Source: AP-16 sp036395835 (lineage in GTDB: Bacteria > Pseudomonadota > Alphaproteobacteria > Rhizobiales > Xanthobacteraceae). Taken from it: 14,399 nucleotides of DNA. The notes under the pieces are model-generated. The model was not told where the DNA came from and made no database searches. It was given only the letters and a program-made list of their open reading frames with translations. Shown piece after piece: positions 1 to 6,656 of the stretch. The first letter of the stretch is position 1, and each line of letters begins with the position of its first letter. The stretch spans positions 1 through 14,399 of the forward strand of contig DASWCW010000175.1 of assembly GCA_036395835.1 (NCBI GenBank). Direction: 5' to 3'. The translations under genes were made by a program, and so were the position numbers.

Positions 1-56
1 AATAGGTTGCCTTGCCGTAGCCCTCCCGGCTGTAGCCTAGCGCGGTCAGCGGGCGA

Positions 57-77
57 TTAAGGTTAATTCTTTATTAA
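57..77. promoter_or_regulatory. Candidate CtrA-type binding box (TTAA-N7-TTAA)
   Basis: TTAA at 63-66 and TTAA at 74-77 are separated by exactly seven bases (TTCTTTA). This fits the core TTAA-N7-TTAA of the alphaproteobacterial cell-cycle regulator CtrA. A third TTAA lies at 57-60. The final C of the fuller consensus is absent. The box lies about 200 bases upstream of the secreted-protein gene at 277. The spacing match is seen directly; CtrA binding is inferred, and an AT-rich stretch could give it by chance. Confidence 0.35.
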
Positions 78-125
78 TTTGTTGCTGCCGGTTCAGGAGT
101 GAGAGAGCGAGAGTATGATGATGCT

Positions 126-147
126 GCCTCTCTTGGAACAGAGAGGC
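126..147. repeat. Inverted repeat (7-bp perfect stem) in the 5' leader
   Basis: GCCTCTC (126-132) and GAGAGGC (141-147) are perfect inverted repeats around an 8-base loop. The hairpin lies between the AT-rich box and the ATG at 277, so it could form in the leader RNA. No T-tract follows, so it is not a standard terminator. Confidence 0.4.
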
Positions 148-276
148 GCGGTCCCGATGGCGGCGAGGACGTGTAGTCCTTCCTTCCTCGGTCGGGCAGG
201 CCGTGCACTCGTTTGCTGCGACCTGATCGACAAGCTCGACATGCTGCGAATCCCAGCAGCGTGGGAGGATAGGGAC

Positions 277-948
277 ATGAACGTCATAGTTACGTCTGGG
301 GCGCTTGCCGCGGCGCTGCTTTGGGCAACCGACTCCATTGCGTTGGAGCCCAAACGACCACCTTCCTTGCCTGCATTGGACTTTAGTTGTTACGTGTCAC
401 ACAACGTCACGTTCACGTCGCTGGAAAGTACCCGCAGCGAACTCGGAATTGCCGGCGACAATTACGGAAAGTCTCTTTACCAATTCACTACGGTCGGCGA
501 ATCCATGGTTAAGGTAGTTGAGTTTCCGGAATTCGAATCTATGCGGAAGGAATATTGGAAGGTGATCTCCGAGCTTAGCTTTGATAATACCGGAAGTATT
601 TTCGGGTGGTCCGACAACCAAATAATGTTCATACGCATTTTTGTGGTAAATCAGCGCGACAGGCTCGTCTCGCTGCTCGAAGTGCCTCCGAATTCTCAAA
701 CAGTTCCTTATGGAACATTGCGAGTTTTGAAATGCAACGATGCCGCTAAGACCGCGCCGCCACTAGAAAGTCAAAAGATGACCTCATGGTCGGAGGTAGC
801 AAAGCGAGCCAGCCCGATCCTCGACCGGGCGCTCTGGCAAAGCTCAAGAGCCACGTTCCCGAAGCGTTTGTCAGTGCGAGCGCAAAGCTCCGTTTCGCCC
901 CGCAGCAGTTCACGGGCAATGGTCTTCAAAGCGCAACCGCTGAATTAA
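277..948 (+). CDS. Small secreted protein of unknown function (Sec signal peptide); C-terminus uncertain
   Basis: A 223-aa reading frame. The frame stays open back to 115, but the ATG at 277 is preferred because GGAGG at 264-268 lies eight bases upstream and the protein then starts with a Sec-type signal: MNVIVTSG, a hydrophobic core ALAAALLW, then small residues before EPKRPP. The mature part (about residues 25-150) is a polar, beta-rich domain with cysteines in DFSCYV and LRVLKCND. This looks like a small periplasmic or exported protein; I do not recognise the family. The last 55-60 residues are Ser/Arg-rich and unlike the rest. In the same stretch another frame (786 onward) gives a more protein-like helical sequence, so the 3' end may be frameshifted or fused to foreign DNA after about 780. 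The first two thirds are visibly less GC-rich than the operon downstream. Confidence 0.6.
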   Translation: MNVIVTSGALAAALLWATDSIALEPKRPPSLPALDFSCYVSHNVTFTSLESTRSELGIAGDNYGKSLYQFTTVGESMVKVVEFPEFESMRKEYWKVISELSFDNTGSIFGWSDNQIMFIRIFVVNQRDRLVSLLEVPPNSQTVPYGTLRVLKCNDAAKTAPPLESQKMTSWSEVAKRASPILDRALWQSSRATFPKRLSVRAQSSVSPRSSSRAMVFKAQPLN

Positions 949-1369
949 TGGCGAAGGCCATCAGCGGCGCCTGCAGAATCGCGTCTGTCACGGATGACTC
1001 GTATCTTCAAACGGTGCCGTCATCTAGCAATGCATCGGAGACACCGCCGTTCCTGGCCCCGCGAAAATGTCGGCATGTCCGAATAGGGCAACAGCGCCGG
1101 TTCTGGTATTTCCTCAGAAGGTCAGGTTACCCTCCGACACTTACCGTGAAAGCGGACATCGCGGATCGGCGGCTCAGTGCCATTTGCGTCGATTTTGGCA
1201 CGTCCGCGTCATGTCCGGTTAGGGGGTAATCTCGGAAATGCCGGTTGTCTGGTTTTGCCGGTTGAAGGCATCGGTTTGGACATGATTCAAGCGCCCGAAC
1301 CGGAGCGCGTCACGGTTGCCCTGCGTAAGTTGCAGACGTCCGGCGTAGAACGGGTCACATAGTTGTTGA
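949..1369. other. 421-base stretch without a convincing gene
   Basis: Open frames here (786-1229 and 1177-1362, plus strand) are short, have no clear ribosome binding site and resemble no family I know. The octamer GCCGGTTG occurs twice near 1240-1265. The stretch looks like decayed or non-coding DNA between the secreted-protein gene and the 3' end of the LuxR-type gene. No terminator with a T-tract is visible. Confidence 0.5.
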
Positions 1370-1798
1370 TCAGCATAGGAGCGCCATAGAAGCGCTCCAA
1401 ATGCTGCCCTGAGTCAGGCGCGCTGCGATCCGCGCCGCCAGCTCGGTCTGCTTATGCAATCCGAGTTTTCCGTATATCCGTCCCAGATGCACCCGCACCG
1501 TATGGAAGCTGATGCGCAGCCGCCGTGCGATCGCCTTGCTCTCGTGCCCGGAGGCGACGAGCATCGCGATCTCCAGCTCACGTGCCGTCAACAAGTTGAT
1601 CGGATCTGGCGCGGCCGGCGGCTCTGCTTGACCGACGACGGCGTAGGATTGAGCGCCGACCTTGAAAGTGCCGAGCACACCATCCGGATGGCGCCCCTCT
1701 TCGAGCGCGACGACGATGCAGTCCGTTCCGTTGAGCCGAAAGCGCGCGAGATCACGACTTGGTGCTGGCAGTACTGCAGCGTCGACATCTGACCACAT
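1370..1798 (-). CDS. LuxR-family (GerE-type HTH) transcriptional regulator, short form
   Basis: A 142-aa protein with a C-terminal LuxR/GerE DNA-binding domain at about residues 68-125. It shows the hallmark LLTARELEIAMLVASG, the recognition region AIARRLRISFHTVRVHL and RIYGKLGL. The N-terminal 65 residues are too short for a response-regulator receiver or an autoinducer-binding domain and carry no conserved phospho-Asp pattern. Start: ATG at 1798 with GGGGA at 1807-1803; an in-frame TTG at 1828 directly after a stop codon is a weaker alternative. It lies 185 bases downstream of the serine protease gene on the same strand, with a hairpin between them, so it is either the distal end of the ten-gene operon or a separately transcribed regulator of it. 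The HTH assignment is firm; the regulon is inferred from proximity. Confidence 0.88.
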   Translation of the reverse strand: MWSDVDAAVLPAPSRDLARFRLNGTDCIVVALEEGRHPDGVLGTFKVGAQSYAVVGQAEPPAAPDPINLLTARELEIAMLVASGHESKAIARRLRISFHTVRVHLGRIYGKLGLHKQTELAARIAARLTQGSIWSASMALLC

Positions 1799-1861
1799 GG
1801 CATCCCCGCATCGACTCCCTGCGGTCAACTACAACCGCATAGAAACTGTCCTCGCATGTCG

Positions 1862-1884
1862 GGGCAACTTTATTATGGTTGCCC
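1862..1884. repeat. Perfect 7-bp inverted repeat between protease and LuxR-type genes
   Basis: GGGCAAC (1862-1868) and GTTGCCC (1878-1884) flank a 9-base AT-rich loop. It lies about 65 bases upstream of the LuxR-type start and 100 bases downstream of the protease stop. There is no T-run on either side, so an intrinsic terminator is unlikely. An operator for a dimeric regulator, or a weak processing hairpin, is possible. Confidence 0.45.
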
Positions 1885-1983
1885 ACCTCGGTCGCTTAGA
1901 CGCGTGCGCTTGTAACAACTTCGAGTAATTAATAGGTGGATTGAAACCAGCTATTATGGCACCAGAATGGCGAGACGATTGCA

Positions 1984-2796
1984 TCATGGCAGGCGCACCA
2001 TCCTTGCCGCACCGGACCGCGGGCGCGCCGGATCGGCCAACGTCTCGACCATGTCCGGCACGAGCCGAACCCCACTGTTGACGCTGCCGGGCGGCGCCAG
2101 CACCGTGCCGCGCTTGCAGCCATGCGAGCGGCCCTCGGGGTCGAGAATTCCGGCCGTATGCACGCCGACGATCACCGGATCGCCGCCGTTGAGCCGAGAC
2201 AGGATTGGGCTGCCACTATGACCGGGGCATGTGTCGACGGTATGAAACATGCGACGGGAATCGGCACGCACCAACCGTTCGGTGTCGCGCCACAGCGTGC
2301 CGATCGGCCGGTCCGACGGATAGCCCGGGATGGTGATCCGCCCGCGCGCCGCCAGCCGGTTGATCTCCTCGTCGCGCAGTGGCCGCAGCCGCATGAAGTG
2401 ACTAATTGCCGCGGGCACTTTTCGCTTGAGGACGATCAGGCCCCAATCCCAGGCGGACTTGTTCGGTCCGTGGATGAAGCCGCGCGGCAGCCAGTATTCG
2501 CGTGACTCGATCGCCCCATACGGCATGGTGTCGCGATCGCGCCGGCCGGGAATGACGAAGATGCGGCGCGGTGGCCCGCCGCGCACCGTGCTCCACAGGC
2601 AATGCGCCGCCGTGAGCACGCGTCGAGGCCCGATCAAGGTTCCGGTGCAGCCTGAGCATCCGCCCGAGCCGAAGTCGCGGCAGAGATAAACCAGCGTGTT
2701 CCATGGAAACCGCGTCGTGCGAATTTCCTGCACGCGCGTGTCCACCGGCCCCACGATCGCAAGGTCACTGTCGTCCTCGGACCACATATCGGGCAT
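1984..2796 (-). CDS. Trypsin/V8-like serine protease (S1 fold), no signal peptide
   Basis: A 270-aa protein with an intact chymotrypsin-fold triad: His65 in VLTAAHCLW, Asp117 in WDWGLIVL and Ser194 in DTCPGHSGSPIL. His213 in VIVGVHTAG is at the place where V8-type glutamyl endopeptidases carry the His that recognises acidic P1 residues, so Glu/Asp cleavage is a reasonable inference. Cys50-Cys66 and Cys190-Cys227 match the canonical S1 disulfides, and Cys39 and Cys47 are extra. ATG at 2796 is chosen because it lies four bases after the stop of the preceding gene; the frame stays open to 2901, but that extension is an Arg-rich shadow of the upstream gene. The protein begins MPDMWSEDDSD with no Sec or Tat signal, unusual for a disulfide-bearing S1 protease. 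It is the last of the ten clustered genes. The acidic N-terminal tracts of two operon proteins would be natural Glu-specific substrates, which is speculative. Confidence 0.92.
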   Translation of the reverse strand: MPDMWSEDDSDLAIVGPVDTRVQEIRTTRFPWNTLVYLCRDFGSGGCSGCTGTLIGPRRVLTAAHCLWSTVRGGPPRRIFVIPGRRDRDTMPYGAIESREYWLPRGFIHGPNKSAWDWGLIVLKRKVPAAISHFMRLRPLRDEEINRLAARGRITIPGYPSDRPIGTLWRDTERLVRADSRRMFHTVDTCPGHSGSPILSRLNGGDPVIVGVHTAGILDPEGRSHGCKRGTVLAPPGSVNSGVRLVPDMVETLADPARPRSGAARMVRLP

Positions 2797-2800
2797 CGGT

Positions 2801-3106
2801 CTACTCCGGCTTACGGTCGGACGTGTCCGCGGCCGGTTTCGGCTTCGGTTCGGCACTCGTGTCCGCAATCGACGCACGCAACTTCTCCAGGAGCTCGGCA
2901 CGATCCGCGCGCGCGTTGAGGAAGGCGGCCGTGCGTTGCAGGAAAGCCTCTACCTGTTCGGCCGCGAGCGCTGCCTGCCGGCTTGCCGATTTCTCCGCGT
3001 CGTCGCGCTCGGTCTCGGCCAGCGCAGCCGCGACGAACTCGTCGAGCAGCGCCTCGTCGCCCGCCGAGGCTCGATCCTTCGGGCGCAGCGCGCGCGAACC
3101 CATCAT
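2801..3106 (-). CDS. Small coiled-coil protein of unknown function
   Basis: A 101-aa, highly charged, Ala/Glu-rich protein. Residues 17-80 (from DEALLDEFVAAALAE to AELLEKLRASI) have regular hydrophobic spacing typical of a helical hairpin or coiled coil. The C-terminal 20 residues are a Lys/Pro/Asp-rich disordered tail. There are no cysteines, signal peptide or membrane segment. Its ATG overlaps the TGA of the preceding 267-aa gene as ATGA (3103-3106), so the two are probably translationally coupled. The next gene, the protease, starts four bases after its stop. An adaptor, chaperone or inhibitor of a neighbouring protein would fit size and position, but nothing in the sequence shows which. 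I recognise no family. Confidence 0.75.
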   Translation of the reverse strand: MMGSRALRPKDRASAGDEALLDEFVAAALAETERDDAEKSASRQAALAAEQVEAFLQRTAAFLNARADRAELLEKLRASIADTSAEPKPKPAADTSDRKPE

Positions 3107-3906
3107 GACGGCCTCCCTCTATCGGCGCGGGCGAACCTGGCGATCAGATCAGGGCGGTCCGCCAGCCGCGCGGCTTGCCGGGGGATTGCCTGCGGCAGCG
3201 TCCGCAGCGGCTGCCCACGCTGCGCTGTCACCTGATGAAGGATGCGGAGCAAGCCAGGCATGGCGCGCACGTCATGCGGCGTCGATCGCTGCGCGAGCAT
3301 GCGCATGGCATCGGCGGATGCCGCGACCAGTTGCCCACGCACCAGCGCCGGCAATTGGGACACCTGCGGAATCGCGCGCTTCAATGCCACGCCGGCGAGC
3401 ACGGGCACCGATGCGTGGAATGCGTCGCTTTCGATCGCCGCCTCGAGCACGGCTTCGAAGACGTCGGCGGACTCTCTCCGATTGCCCGGTTTTGGCGGCT
3501 GCGAAGGAAAGGTCGGCGAGCGCAATGTCGGCGGCGCTTTGGCTGCGGCCGAGCCGCGCGGAACAAGGCCGCCGGCCAGCCAACGAGCGAGCTGCTGGTC
3601 GGACGGTGGCGCCGCCGCGGGCGTTGGCGGCTGCGCGGGTGCGGGCGGCGGGGCGGGGAGAAGGACTGCCGATCGCAGCGTTGGCGGTGCCGGCGGCGGC
3701 GATCTCCCCAACAACTGCTTGGCCCTGTTCCACAGACCGCCCAGAAAGCCCCCGAGCCCGCCGCTTTCCTCGGCAATCTGCTCGACGAAATCCTCCTCGC
3801 CGCTGAACTCGCTCTCGAGCGCGTGGGCGGCGGCGCGAACCAGCCCGCCGCCCGCGGAAGCGCGGAGGCGAAGATCGCGCAAGACTTCATCCTCGATCCG
3901 TTTCAT
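3103..3906 (-). CDS. Acidic-leader/Pro-rich helical protein, paralogous to the 288-aa operon protein
   Basis: A 267-aa protein in three parts. (i) A charged N-terminal leader (residues 1-48, with ALESEFSGEEDF) ends in a Gly-rich amphipathic piece, GGFLGGLWNRAKQLLG (about 52-67). (ii) A Pro/Ala-rich linker (70-140) holds the hexapeptide PPTLRS twice. (iii) A C-terminal helical domain (145-260) aligns by eye with residues 135-246 of the 288-aa protein encoded first in the operon: EAVLEAAIESDAFHASVP/VLAGVALKRAI against EAVAEIAARDRRALP/VVAGLAARAV, and RQAARLADRPDLIARF against RTAAKVAQNPALLRRL. The ATG at 3906 follows the GIY-YIG-like gene's stop by five bases with GGATAG upstream. The family is unnamed to me. 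It may be membrane-active or a scaffold; the paralogy is seen, the role is inference. Confidence 0.82.
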   Translation of the reverse strand: MKRIEDEVLRDLRLRASAGGGLVRAAAHALESEFSGEEDFVEQIAEESGGLGGFLGGLWNRAKQLLGRSPPPAPPTLRSAVLLPAPPPAPAQPPTPAAAPPSDQQLARWLAGGLVPRGSAAAKAPPTLRSPTFPSQPPKPGNRRESADVFEAVLEAAIESDAFHASVPVLAGVALKRAIPQVSQLPALVRGQLVAASADAMRMLAQRSTPHDVRAMPGLLRILHQVTAQRGQPLRTLPQAIPRQAARLADRPDLIARFARADRGRPS

Positions 3907-3911
3907 TGCGG

Positions 3912-4616
3912 CTATCCGTCGTCTTCGGCGACAAGTTCCTCGAAGGTGCGGGCGCTGCCCACATACGATCTCGGTTTCTCGAGCACCTGCAGCGCGGCTT
4001 CGCAGGCGTGCAGGAGCTTGGGATCCATCGGATATCCTCCGGTGCGCTCCACCTTCCCGTATTGCACCCGCAGCTCGTTGGCTTGCGGAAGTTTCGCCAC
4101 CAGGATCCTGAGCTTGTCGATCTCGCTGCGCTGCTTGTCGAAATCCTTCGCGGTTACCGCCTTCAAATTCGTCACCTGTTTGGTCTTCGCGAGCACGCCG
4201 GCCTTGGTGACGACCCGACGAAGGTGCGAGGCCACCCGGGCCACGATGCTGCTGTCATAGGCCATGCCGATATAGAGCGGCCGCTGGTTGAATTTCTGAT
4301 CGATACGATAGAGCAAGCCGGGACCTGTGATTGGAACGGACTTGTCTTTGTATGGGGCGGGAGGATTTGGTCCCAACAGGACGTCGACGGAAACGCCGCC
4401 GAGCCAACCGTTGAATATGGCCGGCAGAGTGATCGGCCGGTTGGGCGTCGCCGCCTCCAGGCCGGACTCGCTCTCGAACCGGCTTTGCGCGTGGCGCAGA
4501 GCGGTGCTCAGGCTGGCCTCGGCGAGACCCTCGATCAGTTCCCTTTCCCGCCGGCAGTTTCGGCAGCCGCAGCTTGCCCGGTGCATCCGCGGCCAGTTCT
4601 CCGTCGTCTGACTCAT
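3912..4616 (-). CDS. GIY-YIG-like domain protein with N-terminal CGCxxC motif
   Basis: A 234-aa protein. The middle carries a GIY-YIG nuclease-like signature: GLLYRI (100-105, first Tyr 103), LYIGMA (114-119, second Tyr 115), Arg127 and His131 in IVARVASHLR, and a candidate metal-binding Glu206 in LLHACEAALQ. These fall in the order of the GIY-YIG active site, but the stretch between His131 and Glu206 is longer than in small family members and rich in Lys. The N-terminus has SCGCRNCRRERELIEGL (15-31), a Cys trio that may bind a metal. No signal peptide. The start at 4616 is chosen because the preceding TGA lies one base upstream (TGA-C-ATG), indicating tight coupling; an extension to 4691 would only read antisense to that gene. 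If active it would cut nucleic acid. A catalytically dead structural version is possible. The domain call is from motifs alone. Confidence 0.72.
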   Translation of the reverse strand: MSQTTENWPRMHRASCGCRNCRRERELIEGLAEASLSTALRHAQSRFESESGLEAATPNRPITLPAIFNGWLGGVSVDVLLGPNPPAPYKDKSVPITGPGLLYRIDQKFNQRPLYIGMAYDSSIVARVASHLRRVVTKAGVLAKTKQVTNLKAVTAKDFDKQRSEIDKLRILVAKLPQANELRVQYGKVERTGGYPMDPKLLHACEAALQVLEKPRSYVGSARTFEELVAEDDG

Positions 4617-4617
4617 G

Positions 4618-5463
4618 TCACGGCAGCTCCCACCAAATCGCCGTGGCGTCGTTCCACAGCGCAGCCTCGCCCTCGTCGGCGATCGCATCAAGCTCGAGAC
4701 TGTCCTCCGTCATGCTCGCCGCCAGCGGAGCGGCGGCGAGCGCGCCTGGTGCCGTCATCGACAAGCCGGCGAGGCGAAGCTGACCGCTGCCAAGCGGGAC
4801 GGCCATTCCGCTCGCGAACAGTGATGGCAGCAACGCGGCGCGCAACGCTTCGAGCAAAGTCGGATTGGTCAGGCGTCGGCAATCGATCCCCGCGCTGGCA
4901 AGATGATCCGCGAGCGAGGGCGCCGCATCGCTGCCTTGGAGCGGACTGAGCACGATCGAGCGTCGATCGCCGAGCGCCACCGCAAGCGCGAGCGTATCGC
5001 GTGCGCAGTCGGCGAGCGCATTGGCGGTCCCGGCGGTCTCCTGCGGCGAGAGCCGGCGCCGGCCGTCGAGCCCGGCGGCAAGAATGTGGAAGCGGTCGAT
5101 AACGCGGCCGTCATTATCCTTGGGCACGACCGAATCGAAACGCCCGTCCGCCGGCCAGAACACGCCAGGCAGGCTTTCCAGTGCCAAGTCCTCGCGCGCG
5201 CGGCGCCAATCGTCGCGCACGCGCGCAAGCGTCGTGCTCGCGATGTCATGATCGGACACGCCCGCCAGCCTGGTGACCAGGCGCTCATCGCCGAGAAACG
5301 CGCTGTCGTCGACGATCGCCCAGTGGCACTGCGGCAGCCAGACCGGAATCACCTGCGCGAGCCCAAGCGTCCAATACAGGCCCGCCGGAGCAAGCGAGAG
5401 GGCAACGTCGAGGACGCATGGTGGTCCTTTCTGTTTCGCCTGTTCGGCCGAGAGCCAGAGCAT
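4618..5463 (-). CDS. Hypothetical protein, 281 aa, coupled to the GIY-YIG-like gene
   Basis: A 281-aa alpha/beta-looking protein without a domain I can name. It opens MLWLSAEQAKQKGPPC, followed by two hydrophobic stretches (VLDVALSLAPAGLYWTL and a Trp-rich VIPVWLPQCHWAIVDD). It has many acidic residues in the middle (DNDGRVIDRFHI) and an acidic, Trp-rich end (LWNDATAIWWELP). The hydrophobic parts are short and interrupted by prolines, so I read them as core strands rather than membrane spans. The ATG at 5463 has GAGGT seven bases upstream. Its stop is one base from the next start, which implies co-translation and possibly a physical complex with the GIY-YIG-like protein. A phospholipase or PIN-like fold was considered, but the required motifs are not visible. 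Confidence 0.8.
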   Translation of the reverse strand: MLWLSAEQAKQKGPPCVLDVALSLAPAGLYWTLGLAQVIPVWLPQCHWAIVDDSAFLGDERLVTRLAGVSDHDIASTTLARVRDDWRRAREDLALESLPGVFWPADGRFDSVVPKDNDGRVIDRFHILAAGLDGRRRLSPQETAGTANALADCARDTLALAVALGDRRSIVLSPLQGSDAAPSLADHLASAGIDCRRLTNPTLLEALRAALLPSLFASGMAVPLGSGQLRLAGLSMTAPGALAAAPLAASMTEDSLELDAIADEGEAALWNDATAIWWELP

Positions 5464-5495
5464 CGCGCGACCTCATGCGCGGTCCCACCGCGGCG

Positions 5496-6596
5496 CTATG
5501 CCGGCGTCATCAAGGAGTCGCGTGCCGGCAACCCGACCGCCCAGCGCAGATTTTCCGAGACACCCGGGAACCTGCGGCCTTCGTCGGTCAACCGGTAGGC
5601 GGCAATCCATGCCTCCGCGTGGGCCGCGGCCGGCTGCGCCTCGATATTGAACTGCTGCGGATCCTCGATGGTCGCAAAATCGTGACCCGCCACCCATAGC
5701 AACACGCGCCGGCCAGCCTCCGCCATCTTGGCTTGCTGCGACAGCTCGCGCGCACCGCCGAGATAACGATTGAGCACCTGCTCGATCACGTCCCACTTGT
5801 TGTTGGCGTCGAAGGATTTCAGGATGTCGGGCGTCTCGAACAGCTCGAGCAGCTGCTTGAGGTAGAGGCCGGTTTCCTGAGTGAGCGCGATGATATTGCC
5901 GTAGCTCGCGCGGTCGAGCGCGTAGCGCAGATCGGATGCGACGCGCTGCACGGTCGCGATGGTGCCGAATGGACGCTGGTCGAGCGCCGGCCCGCCGCGG
6001 ATCACGTCGCTGATGGTGAGATCGCGAAAATACTGAGCCAACGCCGACATCAGCGCGACCAGTTGGAAATGGAAGTTGAGGTTGACGATGCTGCCGGCGG
6101 GGCGCGGCGCCTTGCCGTAATTGAACGTGCGCTTGTAGGCGACGAGCCGGTCGTTTCGGCCGTAGCGCAGCGGCTGCCACTTGTCGAGCAGATAGAGACC
6201 GCGCGCGCCGGGGCCGCGTTGAATGCGCAAGCGCCCTTCGCGGAACAGCCGCCGCAGCACCTCGGCAACGCGGAACACGCCCATCTTTTCGTGCAAGAAG
6301 ATGTAATAGAGTTCACCGGCGGCGTGCAGCTGGCTCGGCACGATCGCGGCGTCGAAGTCCGCGACCAGCTTCGGCCAGGCGATCTCGCCGAACGGGACAG
6401 GGCCCTTGGGGCCGAGTCCGACCAGATCGACAAAGGCCGTGCCGTCATCGCCGGCGGCGTTATCCATCAGCGTGCCGAAACGAGCTTCGAGCTCGGCCGC
6501 CACGCGCTGGCGTTCATTCGGCGGCAGTCCGTCCAGCTCCTCGCGGGCGAAGCGCTGCCAGAAGCGTTGAATGGTTTCGTAGGTATCGTACGCCAT
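5496..6596 (-). CDS. Hypothetical protein, 366 aa
   Basis: A 366-aa, mostly helical protein with no recognised family. It starts MAYDTYETIQRFWQRFAREE. An aromatic/helical part (about 90-125, with AAGELYYIFLHEKMG and VAEVLRRLFREGRLRI) is followed by a basic segment, YGRNDRLVAYKRTFNYG (about 145-162). The centre (170-280) is hydrophobic and helical with ISDVIRGGPALDQRP. HEK is not part of an HExxH site, so I see no protease motif. No signal peptide or clear membrane span. The ATG at 6596 is supported by GAGG eight bases upstream; 60 bases separate it from the preceding gene and 32 from the next. Position in the middle of the operon and tight neighbours argue it is a component of the same system. 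Its length and coding character are convincing; function is unknown. Confidence 0.82.
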   Translation of the reverse strand: MAYDTYETIQRFWQRFAREELDGLPPNERQRVAAELEARFGTLMDNAAGDDGTAFVDLVGLGPKGPVPFGEIAWPKLVADFDAAIVPSQLHAAGELYYIFLHEKMGVFRVAEVLRRLFREGRLRIQRGPGARGLYLLDKWQPLRYGRNDRLVAYKRTFNYGKAPRPAGSIVNLNFHFQLVALMSALAQYFRDLTISDVIRGGPALDQRPFGTIATVQRVASDLRYALDRASYGNIIALTQETGLYLKQLLELFETPDILKSFDANNKWDVIEQVLNRYLGGARELSQQAKMAEAGRRVLLWVAGHDFATIEDPQQFNIEAQPAAAHAEAWIAAYRLTDEGRRFPGVSENLRWAVGLPARDSLMTPA

Positions 6597-6656
6597 CTTC
6601 GGACCTCGCAGGCAACCGCCCTTTCAAGAGGATGAACGGTCTGGCTCGTTGCGGAC

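Noticed and set aside
1177..1362. Short plus-strand frame (61 aa)
   Set aside because: No ribosome-binding site and no recognisable sequence; it overlaps nothing that supports it.
1862..1884. Intrinsic terminator after the serine protease
   Set aside because: Perfect stem but an AT loop and no T-tract on either strand.
2703..4260. Long plus-strand frames of 289-367 aa
   Set aside because: Arg/Ala/Ser-rich shadows opposite the 267-aa and 101-aa genes and the GIY-YIG-like gene. No family signature and no ribosome-binding site.
5733..6635. A 300-aa plus-strand frame
   Set aside because: It is antisense to the 366-aa gene, which has a clear start and operon context.
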